Under the pieces are notes generated by a model that was not told where the DNA came from, searched no databases, and saw only the letters and a list, made by a program, of their open reading frames with translations. The position numbers were made by a program, and so were the translations under genes. Shown piece after piece: positions 50,650 through 58,903 of a DNA stretch of 64,000 nucleotides. How positions within the stretch are numbered: the stretch's first letter is position 1; each line of letters starts with the position of its first letter. This DNA is from JANOYJ01 sp963792485 (GTDB taxonomy: Bacteria > Pseudomonadota > Alphaproteobacteria > Rhizobiales > Rhizobiaceae): assembly GCA_963792485.1 (NCBI GenBank), contig CAWBWL010000013.1, positions 248,001 to 312,000 of the forward strand. The letters run 5' to 3'.

Positions 50650-51354
50650 CTATTTTCCCGTCATACCCGCAACTGACACCGGCACGGGCAAGACGGCGCG
50701 GCCCATGGCCCCGACATAGCGGACATATTCGCCCAGCAACACACGCACCGTGTCCGGCCGTGTCATCCATGAGCCGTTAGCGAGATCGGAGTTGACGACC
50801 GGATAGGGTGTAATCCTCACATTCTTCATGACCCGCTGAATCTCAAGAAGGCTGCGCGGCATGTGATAATTATTGGTGACAAGGATGATCGATGCGTAAT
50901 TGTTGTCACGCACCCATTTTGCAGTCTCTGCGGCATTGCCAACCGTCTGGCGCGCTTCATGTCCGATATCGACACAGCATTTGAACATCTCTGGGCTGCC
51001 GCCAACCGCGCGCAGCACGTCGGACTTGCCTATGGTGGGATGAACGCCGCTGATCAGCAGTCGTTTGCCTTTGCCCATCGACAGCAGAGTGACAGCCGCT
51101 TCAAGCCGCGACTGGCCGCCGGTCAGCACCACAATGCCATCCGCCGCCGCAAGCTCCGCAGGTGCCTGCAAGGCGCCCACGCGCTCGGCAAACCCGAAAA
51201 AGCCGAGAACAAAAATAATGGCGCCAAGAATTGAGATTGCGCCTGCAATTCGCACGAAGCGCCGAAAGCGCCCGGCTGGCCTGCGTCTGAGCAGGTCGAG
51301 CCCGGACATCCGTCCGCTTTTAGTGCGTTCGCTGGCTTTATTTGCTTTTGCCAT
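50650..51354 (-). CDS. YdcF-family (DUF218) membrane protein
   Basis: 234 residues. A basic N-terminus (RRRPAGRFRRFVR), one membrane helix (AISILGAIIFVLGFFGFA, about 39-56), then a DUF218 domain with DGIVVLTGGQSRLEAAVTLL, LLISGVHP, ETAKWVRDN and VTNNYHMPRSLLEI. DUF218 proteins such as ElyC/SanA act in envelope integrity; the exact activity is unknown. It lies between ftsX and plsC, the arrangement I expect in this order. Confidence 0.85.
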   Translation of the reverse strand: MAKANKASERTKSGRMSGLDLLRRRPAGRFRRFVRIAGAISILGAIIFVLGFFGFAERVGALQAPAELAAADGIVVLTGGQSRLEAAVTLLSMGKGKRLLISGVHPTIGKSDVLRAVGGSPEMFKCCVDIGHEARQTVGNAAETAKWVRDNNYASIILVTNNYHMPRSLLEIQRVMKNVRITPYPVVNSDLANGSWMTRPDTVRVLLGEYVRYVGAMGRAVLPVPVSVAGMTGK

Positions 51355-51438
51355 CCGCGTTGGTTAACCGTCAATTATGGCGTTGAACAGTAATTCCGTA
51401 GCGTTAGAGGCCGATATTTTCGTGGAGAAGCCGGGTCT

Positions 51439-52440
51439 CTAAGCATGCATGCCGGAGTTGTCACTCATCTTGTGCAAATAGCCGATAACGGTCAGCCTTG
51501 TGGTTTCGGCGGTGAGTACTGCCACAAGAGCAATAATCGCCAAAACGCCAAGATATCCACCGCCGCCAATGGAGAACGTGCCGAACAGGGCGTTTGTCTG
51601 GCTTCCTTCAGGTGTGCCCAGATTATATGAGGACCATATCCCGACCGCAAAGAACACGATGATCGCAGCAAAGCCGCCCGCCAGTGCGCCCTTGATGCCG
51701 TTCAAGAGGAAGCGGTTGCGGAACTGGCGGGCGATGAAGCCGGTCTCGGCGCCGACAAAATGCAGCACTTCGATGATGTGACCATTGCCGGACATGGCGC
51801 CGCGCGTGGCAAACACCACAGCCAGCGCCGTTGCTGCGAGCACCAGGCCCAAGACGCCAAGGCCGAGCAGCACCATGGTGCGGGCCATTTTGACCAGCCG
51901 GTCCACCCAGTTGCGATGGTCATCGACACTGGCATTGGGGATCGCTTCCTTGACCATGGTGCGCATGGCGGCGAAATCGGGCGGTGCGCGTGGGTCGATT
52001 GTGACGATCACAAGACGCGGGACCGGAAGCGACTCCATGTCAAAGCCAGTGCCAAGCCACGGCTCCAGCAGGCTTTTTGTGTCCTCGGCGCTGACAATAC
52101 GGGCGCCGCTGACCCCGGAAAACTCGGCCGCGATCTGCCGGGCCTGTGCGAGCGCGCCGTCCATGTCGAAGTCCGGCGCAGGCTTGATCTGGATCGTTGC
52201 CTCCCGCGAAATTTGGCTTTGCCAGGTCGAAGCGGTATCGCGGACAATGGAGACCGCGCCAATGGTAAGCGCGGCCAGAAATGTCATGATGGCGATGACA
52301 AACATCAGCGCATTGCCGGCGAGATTGCCCTCAGGCACAATCGACGCGGGCGCGTCCTTGTCGCCAAAGCCGAAGCTCTCCGCGAACTTTCGGCGAAGGC
52401 GTTGAACAAAGGGCGCAAGAAACGCGACAATATCAGTCAT
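51439..52440 (-). CDS. ftsX: Cell-division ABC permease FtsX
   Basis: About 333 residues from the ATG at 52440 (MTDIVAFLAPFVQR), which overlaps the ftsE stop by 8 bases. First membrane helix (ALMFVIAIMTFLAALTIGAV), a periplasmic domain (about 85-180) that in other species controls cell-wall hydrolases, then three helices including LLGLGVLGLVLAATALAVVF and GYLGVLAIIALVAVLTAE near the end. Works with FtsE. Confidence 0.88.
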   Translation of the reverse strand: MTDIVAFLAPFVQRLRRKFAESFGFGDKDAPASIVPEGNLAGNALMFVIAIMTFLAALTIGAVSIVRDTASTWQSQISREATIQIKPAPDFDMDGALAQARQIAAEFSGVSGARIVSAEDTKSLLEPWLGTGFDMESLPVPRLVIVTIDPRAPPDFAAMRTMVKEAIPNASVDDHRNWVDRLVKMARTMVLLGLGVLGLVLAATALAVVFATRGAMSGNGHIIEVLHFVGAETGFIARQFRNRFLLNGIKGALAGGFAAIIVFFAVGIWSSYNLGTPEGSQTNALFGTFSIGGGGYLGVLAIIALVAVLTAETTRLTVIGYLHKMSDNSGMHA

Positions 52441-53134
52441 AGATTTCAAGCTTGCCCCCGTTCAAGATCATGCGCCGTGCATCTACCTGATCCATCAGCG
52501 CCAGATCATGCGTGGCGATAACGACGGATGTGCCGGAATTGTTGAGCTCCATGAACAGCCGCAAGAGCCGGCGGGCGAGGGGTGGGTCAACATTGCCTGT
52601 TGGTTCGTCAGCGAGCAGTATCTGCGGCTGGTCAATCAGGGCGCGGGCGATGGCGGCACGCTGCTTTTCGCCACCGGACAGAACCGGGGGCAGAGCATGC
52701 ACGCGCTCGCCAAGTCCGACCCATTTGAGCAGGTCAATCACATCGCTCCGGTATTCAGACTCCTCCTTGCCGCGCACGCGGTGCGGCAGGGCGACGTTCT
52801 CATACGTGGTCAAATGATCGAGCAGGCGGAAGTCTTGAAACACCACGCCCATGCGGCGGCGCAGCATGGGCAACTCCTGCGGCGTGATGCTTGTCACATC
52901 CTTGCCGAAGGCAGTGATTAGTCCGCGCGTGGGGCGCAATGCCAGAAACAAAAGGCGCAACAGCGAGGTTTTGCCCGCGCCAGACGGCCCGGTCAGGAAC
53001 TGAAATGACTTGGCAGCGATGTGAAAGGAGACGTCCCGCAGGATTTCCGGTCCCATTCCATAGCGCAGTCCAACATTCTCAAACCGGATCAAACCGCCGT
53101 CCCTTGTCAGTGAAGTCCGGCGAATCACCGGCAA
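52433..53134 (-). CDS. ftsE: Cell-division ATPase FtsE
   Basis: 233 residues. Walker A GPSGAGKTS (about 49-57), Q-loop VFQDFRLLDHLT, signature LSGGEKQRAAIARAL, Walker B ILLADEPTGNVDP and H-loop IATHD. FtsE-specific N-terminal IRFENVGLRYG. It energises FtsX at the division site and couples to peptidoglycan hydrolysis. Divergent from a small membrane gene at 53198. Confidence 0.92.
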   Translation of the reverse strand: MPVIRRTSLTRDGGLIRFENVGLRYGMGPEILRDVSFHIAAKSFQFLTGPSGAGKTSLLRLLFLALRPTRGLITAFGKDVTSITPQELPMLRRRMGVVFQDFRLLDHLTTYENVALPHRVRGKEESEYRSDVIDLLKWVGLGERVHALPPVLSGGEKQRAAIARALIDQPQILLADEPTGNVDPPLARRLLRLFMELNNSGTSVVIATHDLALMDQVDARRMILNGGKLEIYD

Positions 53135-53197
53135 TCTTGGCGAAAATTTAACGAATTCTGTTTACCGGCAGTTAAGCATAGACAAAAGGCTGGCGTT

Positions 53198-53539
53198 ATG
53201 GCGCAGGCGCGAAAAGAGCCACGATTTGCTGAAATAGAAGTGCTTTCTCCGATCAAGCCGGCAGGCGCGTCTGCACGGCTGTCAGTTGTGGACGCCGATA
53301 TAGCAGATGCCGTCTTTGAGACCGTGCACGCGCCTATCCCAACTGCCGAGCCGGTTGAAGTTCAGCGGCTCAAACCTGCAGGGACCACTCCGGGCTTGGG
53401 TCTTTTGAAACAGAACATTCCCTTCGACACTGCGGCTTTCGCCTCAGACGATCAGATTTCCCCCGGCTTTCTCGGAATCACCCTCATTTTGGCGCTCGCA
53501 GTTTTTTGGCTTTGCGGCGGGCACGCGCTTCTGTATTGA
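53198..53539 (+). CDS. Small single-helix membrane protein, unrecognised
   Basis: 113 residues. A polar, Pro/Ala-rich N-terminal ~85 residues (FAEIEVLSPIKPAG, PIPTAEPVEVQRL) and one C-terminal membrane helix (FLGITLILALAVFWLCGG, about 90-107). Many relatives have a zinc-ribbon (MJ0042-type) gene at this locus next to ftsE with a similar C-terminal helix; no zinc ribbon is present here, so it may be a shortened relative. Hpt follows 27 bases later. Confidence 0.65.
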   Translation: MAQARKEPRFAEIEVLSPIKPAGASARLSVVDADIADAVFETVHAPIPTAEPVEVQRLKPAGTTPGLGLLKQNIPFDTAAFASDDQISPGFLGITLILALAVFWLCGGHALLY

Positions 53540-53566
53540 CGCCCAAAACGGAGTTGGGGGTTCAGC

Positions 53567-54109
53567 GTGAATATTGTCCGCGGCAAGCAGATTGAGGTGC
53601 TCTTCTCACCATCCACCATTGCCATGCGTAATCTGGAACTGGCCAAAGAGATTGCGGCGCGGGACTATCACGACCTGCTCGTTGTCTCGATCCTCAAGGG
53701 CTCCTTCGTTTTTGCCGCCGACCTCATCCGCGCCATGCATGATGCCGGCCTTCATCCCGAAGTCGAATTCATCACGATTTCAAGCTATGGCGCAGGCACG
53801 ACTGGCGGTGAGGTCAAGGTTCTTCGCGATATTGACAGCAAGGTCGAGGGCAGGGATGTCCTTATCATTGACGACATATTGGAGTCTGGAAACACGCTGA
53901 AATTCACCCGTGACCTCATGATCGGCCGCGGCGCGAAGGGCGTTTCCATCGCTGTGCTTCTGGACAAGAGCATACGGCGCAAGGCGGATATTCACGCGGA
54001 TTTCATTGGGTTTGAATGCCCGGACTATTTTGTCGTCGGCTATGGCATGGACGTCGCCCACGCATTTCGCGAGCTGCCGTTCGTTGGCGTGGTCAAGGGT
54101 GACGCGTAA
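53567..54109 (+). CDS. hpt: Hypoxanthine phosphoribosyltransferase
   Basis: 180 residues, GTG start at 53567. The PRPP-binding motif is DVLIIDDILESGNTL (about 102-116); a second conserved loop is VSILKGSFVFAADLIRAM and the substrate end is FECPDYFVVGYGMD. It salvages hypoxanthine and guanine to IMP and GMP. It converges with the TIGR02302 gene, ending 3 bases from it. Confidence 0.92.
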   Translation: MNIVRGKQIEVLFSPSTIAMRNLELAKEIAARDYHDLLVVSILKGSFVFAADLIRAMHDAGLHPEVEFITISSYGAGTTGGEVKVLRDIDSKVEGRDVLIIDDILESGNTLKFTRDLMIGRGAKGVSIAVLLDKSIRRKADIHADFIGFECPDYFVVGYGMDVAHAFRELPFVGVVKGDA

Positions 54110-54112
54110 CCG

Positions 54113-56653
54113 TCAATCAAACTGCAAGAGCCGTTCCAGATAGTTCCGCTCAACATCCGGGCTCAAGGCGCCGCCAAGCCTTTTGCGGATGGCGTCGAGA
54201 ATCTCGCGCGCGCGCTGGATGTCGATATCATCGGGCACTTTAGTGTTCTGGCCAAAGTCCGGTCCGGTTGTGGCGCGGGGGCGGCCGAGCGGGTCTTTTC
54301 CATTTGGTCCCCGCTGCTGGCCGGTCTGCATGCCGCCGCCCTGTCGGCCCATCGCCTCCTGCATTTGCTGCATCAGGCTTTCGCCACCCTTCCGTAAGGC
54401 GTCCAGCGCATCGCTCTGGTCAGCGAGCGCCTCGCCGCCATCGCTTCGGCCGAGCTCGTTCTCGGCTTGCCCCATCGACTTTCCGGCCTCGCCGAAAGCT
54501 TTGCCGGGATCAAGGCCCATGTCGCGCAGCGCCTTCATCATGCCTTCCAAATCGCGGCGCAGCTGGCCCTGCTGGTTTTGCAGACCGCCAAATGTCTGGC
54601 CCTGACCCGGCTGCTGACCCTGTCCATCCTGGCCTTGTTGTCCTTGCCCGTCCTGGCCTTGGCCTTCCTCGCCGGAGTCGCCGCCCTCGCCGGATTGGTC
54701 GAGGCGCTGCGTCTGATCCATCAGCTCCTGCTGACGCCGCATCATTTCGCCGAGCTTGTTGAGCTGCTCATTCATCGCCGAGCCTTGGCCTTCGCCCTGC
54801 TGCTGGCCCTGGCCTTGCCCCATCTGCAGATTGTTCATCATCTCGTTGAGCTGTGACAACAACTCCTGCGCCTGATCACGCGCGCCCTGCTTGGCGAGGT
54901 CCTCAAGCTTCTGCAGCATTTTGTCGATGTCAGACTGGCTCAATGTTTGCGCGCCCGGCGGAATTTGCGTCATGGAGTTCGGGTTTTTCCGCGCCTGTTC
55001 GGCGAACTCACGCATATATTCATTCATCGCCTCGCGCAGTTCCTGCGTCAGCTTGGCGATCTCTTCGTCCGATGCGCCGTTTTCCAGCGCCTTGGCGAGA
55101 TTTTCCTGCGCCTGCTTCAAACGCTTCTGCGCATCTGACAGGCCGGAATCTTCAATGACATTGGCCACCTCCCAGAGATAGGCGACAACTTCGCGCAGCT
55201 GTTCATCTGAGCGCGACGACGCAAGTCGCAGGCGCGCGGTGTGCAGCCCCAGAAAGTGCGAGGGGTTCTTGATCGTGTCTTCGGGCCGGATAGTCAACGC
55301 ATCTAACAGGTTCATCACACGTCCCTTGGCGTTGGCGTCCAATGCGAGCAGCCTGCGTTGTTCGATGAGAGCTGCCGCCAGCATATTTGTAAAGATGAGC
55401 TCTGGAAGCAGCACGGCCTTTGCTGGTGAGCGGCCTTCTTGCTTGGCGTCGTCAAGCGCTGACAAGCTCAGTTTGACAGGCGCGCCAGCCCATGGGTGCT
55501 CTGAAAGGTCTTTGGAAGTCTTGGCAATCCCGTCCTTGGACTTGCGCCCGGGCACCGAGAGTTTGACTTCCGGTGCTTCAAACAAGGGCCGCGCGCCGGG
55601 TGCCGCATCATCAGGCACTATCAGCGCTTTCGCGGAGGCCAAGCCGTAGTCATCTGTGCCTTTGTAAGTAAGCGTCAGTGTGCCATTGAGCGCGCGTTCC
55701 GGCTCGACCGCAAAGTCGATCTTCGGCGGCTGATCGGCGATGACCTTGAAGTCCCAGGCATTCATCACGGTATCGCCGTCCACAAGCGAAAGCGCGCCAT
55801 CAGCCAGAAGCTTTCCTGTGAACACGGATGGTTTTACGGGCGCATCTGCCACCGGCGTCGCGCTCGCGGGCTTGTCCGATCCCGCTAAAGGCAAAAGCGC
55901 TGCACCGAGCATTGCAGCCTCTGTCCCGGATCCTCCGGTGACACGTACGGTGACGTCGCTGTTGACGGGCATTGCAAAGCTCTTGGTTCCCGAATTGATG
56001 CTGGCGGTCAAAAACACCGGCGCGCGGCCTGTATAGGCTGGCGGCGTGACCCAAGCGTCAATGCGCGGCGGGATTTTTGGCGCTGGCGGCGCGCCATAGA
56101 AAATGTCCGTCAGCCTCCCGCCTGTTGCGCCGAACGAAAAAGCCAGCGCGACAACAGTGAGCAACGCAGGAATGGCGCGCAAGGCGAATGGGTCAAGTTT
56201 TGAGACGGCGGGGCGGGGTGTATCAGCTCCGACGGAGCGCAGCTTCTGCGCCATGCGGCGCTGGTGCTCCATCCACAGCACGTCGCCGACAGGATCGGAA
56301 TCACCGGCAGGCCGGTCAGATTGCACCGCCAGCGGCTGATGCTCCAGCCGGTTCGCGCGCTCCAAGCGTTCGGTAACTTCATCTGTGCGCGGAAGGCGCA
56401 GGCCATGAAGCGGATAAAGCGCTCCGATCATTCCAATCAATGTCACCGCACCAACTGCAAACCGCCACTGATCGCTGAGCGTGTGGAAGAGGCCGAGCCA
56501 AGCCAGCGCTGCAAACAACAAAAGCACAAGGCAAAGCGGAATGAGGCGCGGCCAGAGACGCTCAAAGAAAATCGAAAGCCCGGTTAGAAACCGCGCATTT
56601 TTCAACGCTGGTGGCGACGCGCCCAAATCAGGCTGATTTTCGATCACTGCCAT
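54113..56653 (-). CDS. TIGR02302 (DUF4175) family membrane protein
   Basis: 846 residues from the ATG at 56653 (MAVIENQPDLGA). Two N-terminal membrane helices (LIPLCLVLLLFAALAWLGLF and WRFAVGAVTLIGMIGALYPL) and a third (about 160-180), a large periplasmic-type region with IPPRIDAWVTPPAYTGRAPVFL, a long helical stretch (about 495-615), then a very Gln/Gly-rich segment (about 620-700, GQGQ repeats) and a conserved end (DDIDIQRAREILDAIRKRLGG). The family is typical of Hyphomicrobiales; function unknown. Confidence 0.88.
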   Translation of the reverse strand: MAVIENQPDLGASPPALKNARFLTGLSIFFERLWPRLIPLCLVLLLFAALAWLGLFHTLSDQWRFAVGAVTLIGMIGALYPLHGLRLPRTDEVTERLERANRLEHQPLAVQSDRPAGDSDPVGDVLWMEHQRRMAQKLRSVGADTPRPAVSKLDPFALRAIPALLTVVALAFSFGATGGRLTDIFYGAPPAPKIPPRIDAWVTPPAYTGRAPVFLTASINSGTKSFAMPVNSDVTVRVTGGSGTEAAMLGAALLPLAGSDKPASATPVADAPVKPSVFTGKLLADGALSLVDGDTVMNAWDFKVIADQPPKIDFAVEPERALNGTLTLTYKGTDDYGLASAKALIVPDDAAPGARPLFEAPEVKLSVPGRKSKDGIAKTSKDLSEHPWAGAPVKLSLSALDDAKQEGRSPAKAVLLPELIFTNMLAAALIEQRRLLALDANAKGRVMNLLDALTIRPEDTIKNPSHFLGLHTARLRLASSRSDEQLREVVAYLWEVANVIEDSGLSDAQKRLKQAQENLAKALENGASDEEIAKLTQELREAMNEYMREFAEQARKNPNSMTQIPPGAQTLSQSDIDKMLQKLEDLAKQGARDQAQELLSQLNEMMNNLQMGQGQGQQQGEGQGSAMNEQLNKLGEMMRRQQELMDQTQRLDQSGEGGDSGEEGQGQDGQGQQGQDGQGQQPGQGQTFGGLQNQQGQLRRDLEGMMKALRDMGLDPGKAFGEAGKSMGQAENELGRSDGGEALADQSDALDALRKGGESLMQQMQEAMGRQGGGMQTGQQRGPNGKDPLGRPRATTGPDFGQNTKVPDDIDIQRAREILDAIRKRLGGALSPDVERNYLERLLQFD

Positions 56654-56715
56654 AATGTAAGGATAGCATGCTTCGTGGCGAAGGCGAGGCGTCAAACATT
56701 AAATTGATGAAAGGT

Positions 56716-57984
56716 TCACTTAAGCCAGTCCGGCACCGAATCGAGCCCGATCAGCTCTTCATAAGTCGTGCGTGGACGGATGATATGGAATTCCGAACCG
56801 TTGACCATTACCTCCGGCACGAGCAGCCGAGAGTTATAGGTACTTGCCTGAACCGCGCCGTAAGCGCCGGCTGTGCCGATTGACAACAGGTCTCCTGGCT
56901 CCGGCAGCGGCATTTCGCGGGCGAGTGCGAGAAAATCACCGGTTTCGCAGACCGGTCCGACGACATCTGCAGTGATGCGCGGCGCATTGACTTCCGGTTC
57001 CATGACCGGGCGGATATCGTGGTAGGCATCGTAAAGCGTTGGCCGGATCAAATCGTTCATCGCTGCATCGACGATGACGAAGTTCTTGTGGTCGCCGCCC
57101 TTCACGTAAATCACTGATGTTACAAGGATTCCCGCATTGCCAACAATCAGCCGCCCCGGTTCCAGCAGCACTTTCATGCCTAACGCCCCTGTGTGCTTGC
57201 GCACGATGGCACCATAGGCTTCCGGCAGCGGCGGCGGATCATTGTCGAGGCGGTAGGGAATGCCCAGCCCGCCGCCGAGGTCGATATGGCTGATCGCGTG
57301 GCCGTCATTGCGCAGGGTCACGGCAAGTTCCGCCAGAAGCTTGATGGCCTCGTCAAATGGCTCGAGGTCAACGATCTGGCTGCCGATATGCGTGTCGATG
57401 CCAACCGCCCTGACCCCTGGCAGTTCGGTAGCGCGGGCATAGGCTTGTCGCGCGTCCTCAAAGGGAATGCCGAACTTGTTTTCCTTGCGGCCCGTTGAAA
57501 TTTTTCTATGCGTCCTGGCGTCCACATCCGGGTTGATACGGATGGAGACTGGCGCGATCTTTCCGGCGGCAACAGCGCGCGCGGACAAAAGCTCAAGTTC
57601 CGGGCGCGATTCGACGTTGAAACAGTGAATGCCTGCCGCGAGCGCGAAGTCCATTTCGGACGCTGTCTTGCCGACACCGGAAAACACAGTATTCGATGCA
57701 GGGACCCCCGCCGCCAGTGCCCGCCGCAGCTCGCCTTCAGAGACGACATCCGCGCCCGCGCCAAGCTTGGCCAGTGTTTTGATGACGGCTTGGTTGGAAT
57801 TGGCCTTCATGGCGTAGCAGACAAGCGCATCAAGGCCTGCGAGGCTCTGCGAGAAAACCTTGAAATGGCGCTCAAGCGTTGCCGTCGAATAGCAATAAAA
57901 AGGTGTACCGACCTTTGCGGCAATATCTGCAACCGCAACGCCTTCGGCATGCAAAGCGCCGCCGCGGTACTCGAAATGGTTCAA
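56716..57984 (-). CDS. lysA: Diaminopimelate decarboxylase
   Basis: 422 residues, PLP-dependent, last step of lysine synthesis. PLP lysine in YAMKANSNQ (about residue 60), HIGSQI, the glycine-rich SHIDLGGGLGIPY, EPGRLIVGNAG, and active-site GPVCETGDFLA with a C-terminal AGAYGAVQASTYNSR. Preceded by lptM with 15 bases between, probably one transcript lptM-lysA. Confidence 0.93.
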   Translation of the reverse strand: MNHFEYRGGALHAEGVAVADIAAKVGTPFYCYSTATLERHFKVFSQSLAGLDALVCYAMKANSNQAVIKTLAKLGAGADVVSEGELRRALAAGVPASNTVFSGVGKTASEMDFALAAGIHCFNVESRPELELLSARAVAAGKIAPVSIRINPDVDARTHRKISTGRKENKFGIPFEDARQAYARATELPGVRAVGIDTHIGSQIVDLEPFDEAIKLLAELAVTLRNDGHAISHIDLGGGLGIPYRLDNDPPPLPEAYGAIVRKHTGALGMKVLLEPGRLIVGNAGILVTSVIYVKGGDHKNFVIVDAAMNDLIRPTLYDAYHDIRPVMEPEVNAPRITADVVGPVCETGDFLALAREMPLPEPGDLLSIGTAGAYGAVQASTYNSRLLVPEVMVNGSEFHIIRPRTTYEELIGLDSVPDWLK

Positions 57985-57999
57985 GATTATCCCCGCCGC

Positions 58000-58173
58000 T
58001 TACTTGATCAGTCTGTCGAGGACAAACGGCTTGTCTTCCACTGGCGGCTCTGGCTGCTTTTCGCCCTCTTTGACCGGAACGGCAGATGGCGCGTCGAGCG
58101 GCGCTTTGCGGCCGCAGGCGGAGAGGGGGATCAGGAGCAGGGTTGCGAGGACGAGAGTGAGCGTGCGGGACAT
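58000..58173 (-). CDS. lptM: Small LptM-like lipoprotein
   Basis: 57 residues from the ATG at 58173: lipoprotein signal MSRTLTLVLATLLLIPLSACG (lipobox LSAC), then GRKAPLDAPSA and an acidic, Pro-rich tail. The CGRKAPL-like start after the lipid cysteine is typical of LptM (YifL), which assists LptD assembly. Its position beside lysA is also conserved widely. The frame opens earlier at 58284, but that extension overlaps vapC. Confidence 0.82.
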   Translation of the reverse strand: MSRTLTLVLATLLLIPLSACGRKAPLDAPSAVPVKEGEKQPEPPVEDKPFVLDRLIK

Positions 58174-58246
58174 TTGAGTTCCAACAATGGTGGAAGATTT
58201 TCTATGTCTTAGAGGATTTTCCAGTGCCAAGCTACCCTGACCCTGC

Positions 58247-58669
58247 TCACTGCACATTGGGTGGACGGACACATAATAAGCCAAGGTGTTTTTCCATCAT
58301 GTCGAAGTCTCTGTCATTGTGAAGGAGCCAGGCGTTGTTCTTCAAGCACCAAGTGCCAATGAGGACGTCAATCGAGCCCCGAATGGTAATGCCAAGCGCT
58401 CGCAGCATCCGAAAGTTCTTCGCTGCGGCAAGAACGATTTCCTGCCCGCCGACGTTCCCAATCGCGAATGATGCGAATCGAGCTTCCAGGGCTTCCGCTG
58501 CTTGTTCCGACTTAACGCCTCGCAGAACCTCAAGCAGTACCACGTCCGGCACAATTACTTGATGTTTCTCGATGAGTTGGTCGAGACAAAGCGTGTGCGG
58601 TGTCTGGAGTCCGTGAAGATAGCTTACCCAGACAGAAGAGTCAGCCGCGACTCTCAATCGCGCCGCCAC
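58247..58669 (-). CDS. vapC: VapC-like PIN-domain toxin
   Basis: 140 residues, GTG at 58669 (a TTG at 58657 is possible), overlapping the antitoxin stop. PIN-domain acidic residues are visible in VAADSSVWVSYL (Asp10), PDVVLLEVLRG (Glu), IDVLIGTWCL (Asp) and NDRDFDMM (Asp). It is expected to be an RNase cutting tRNA or rRNA. Overlap with the antitoxin gene indicates coupled translation. Confidence 0.85.
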   Translation of the reverse strand: MAARLRVAADSSVWVSYLHGLQTPHTLCLDQLIEKHQVIVPDVVLLEVLRGVKSEQAAEALEARFASFAIGNVGGQEIVLAAAKNFRMLRALGITIRGSIDVLIGTWCLKNNAWLLHNDRDFDMMEKHLGLLCVRPPNVQ

Positions 58670-58845
58670 GCGTCAAGGTCGCCCTCCCACTCAATCTTGC
58701 CTCTCAGCTCCCGTATTCCCAGTTGCCTGTTTATGGAAACTTGCGCTTCGAGCGCCTTCTCGACAGTTTCGCGTTTGGTTTTTGTCCCCATGGCCTTCAT
58801 GGCGTCCGTCATCAGCTTCTCATCAATCTCGATATTCGTGCGCAT
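58654..58845 (-). CDS. vapB: VapB-like antitoxin
   Basis: 63 residues. A ribbon-helix-helix N-terminus (RTNIEIDEKLMTDAMKAMGTKTKRETVEKALE) and a C-terminal toxin-binding tail (LRGKIEWEGDLDAWRRD), matching the DUF2191/VapB pattern. AGGTGA lies 7 bases upstream of the ATG. It would repress its own promoter with VapC. Confidence 0.85.
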   Translation of the reverse strand: MRTNIEIDEKLMTDAMKAMGTKTKRETVEKALEAQVSINRQLGIRELRGKIEWEGDLDAWRRD

Positions 58846-58854
58846 GGATCACCT

Positions 58855-58883
58855 ATGTGTATAATTTTGCAACATATGCACAC
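58855..58883 (-). promoter_or_regulatory. Inverted repeat at the vapBC promoter
   Basis: TGTGT (58855-58859) and ACACA (58879-58883) are inverted about an AT-rich centre, 10-38 bases upstream of vapB. The position fits autorepression by VapBC; the arms are short, so confidence is low. Confidence 0.35.
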
Positions 58884-58903
58884 AGACGCGAGTTAGCAAC
58901 CAT

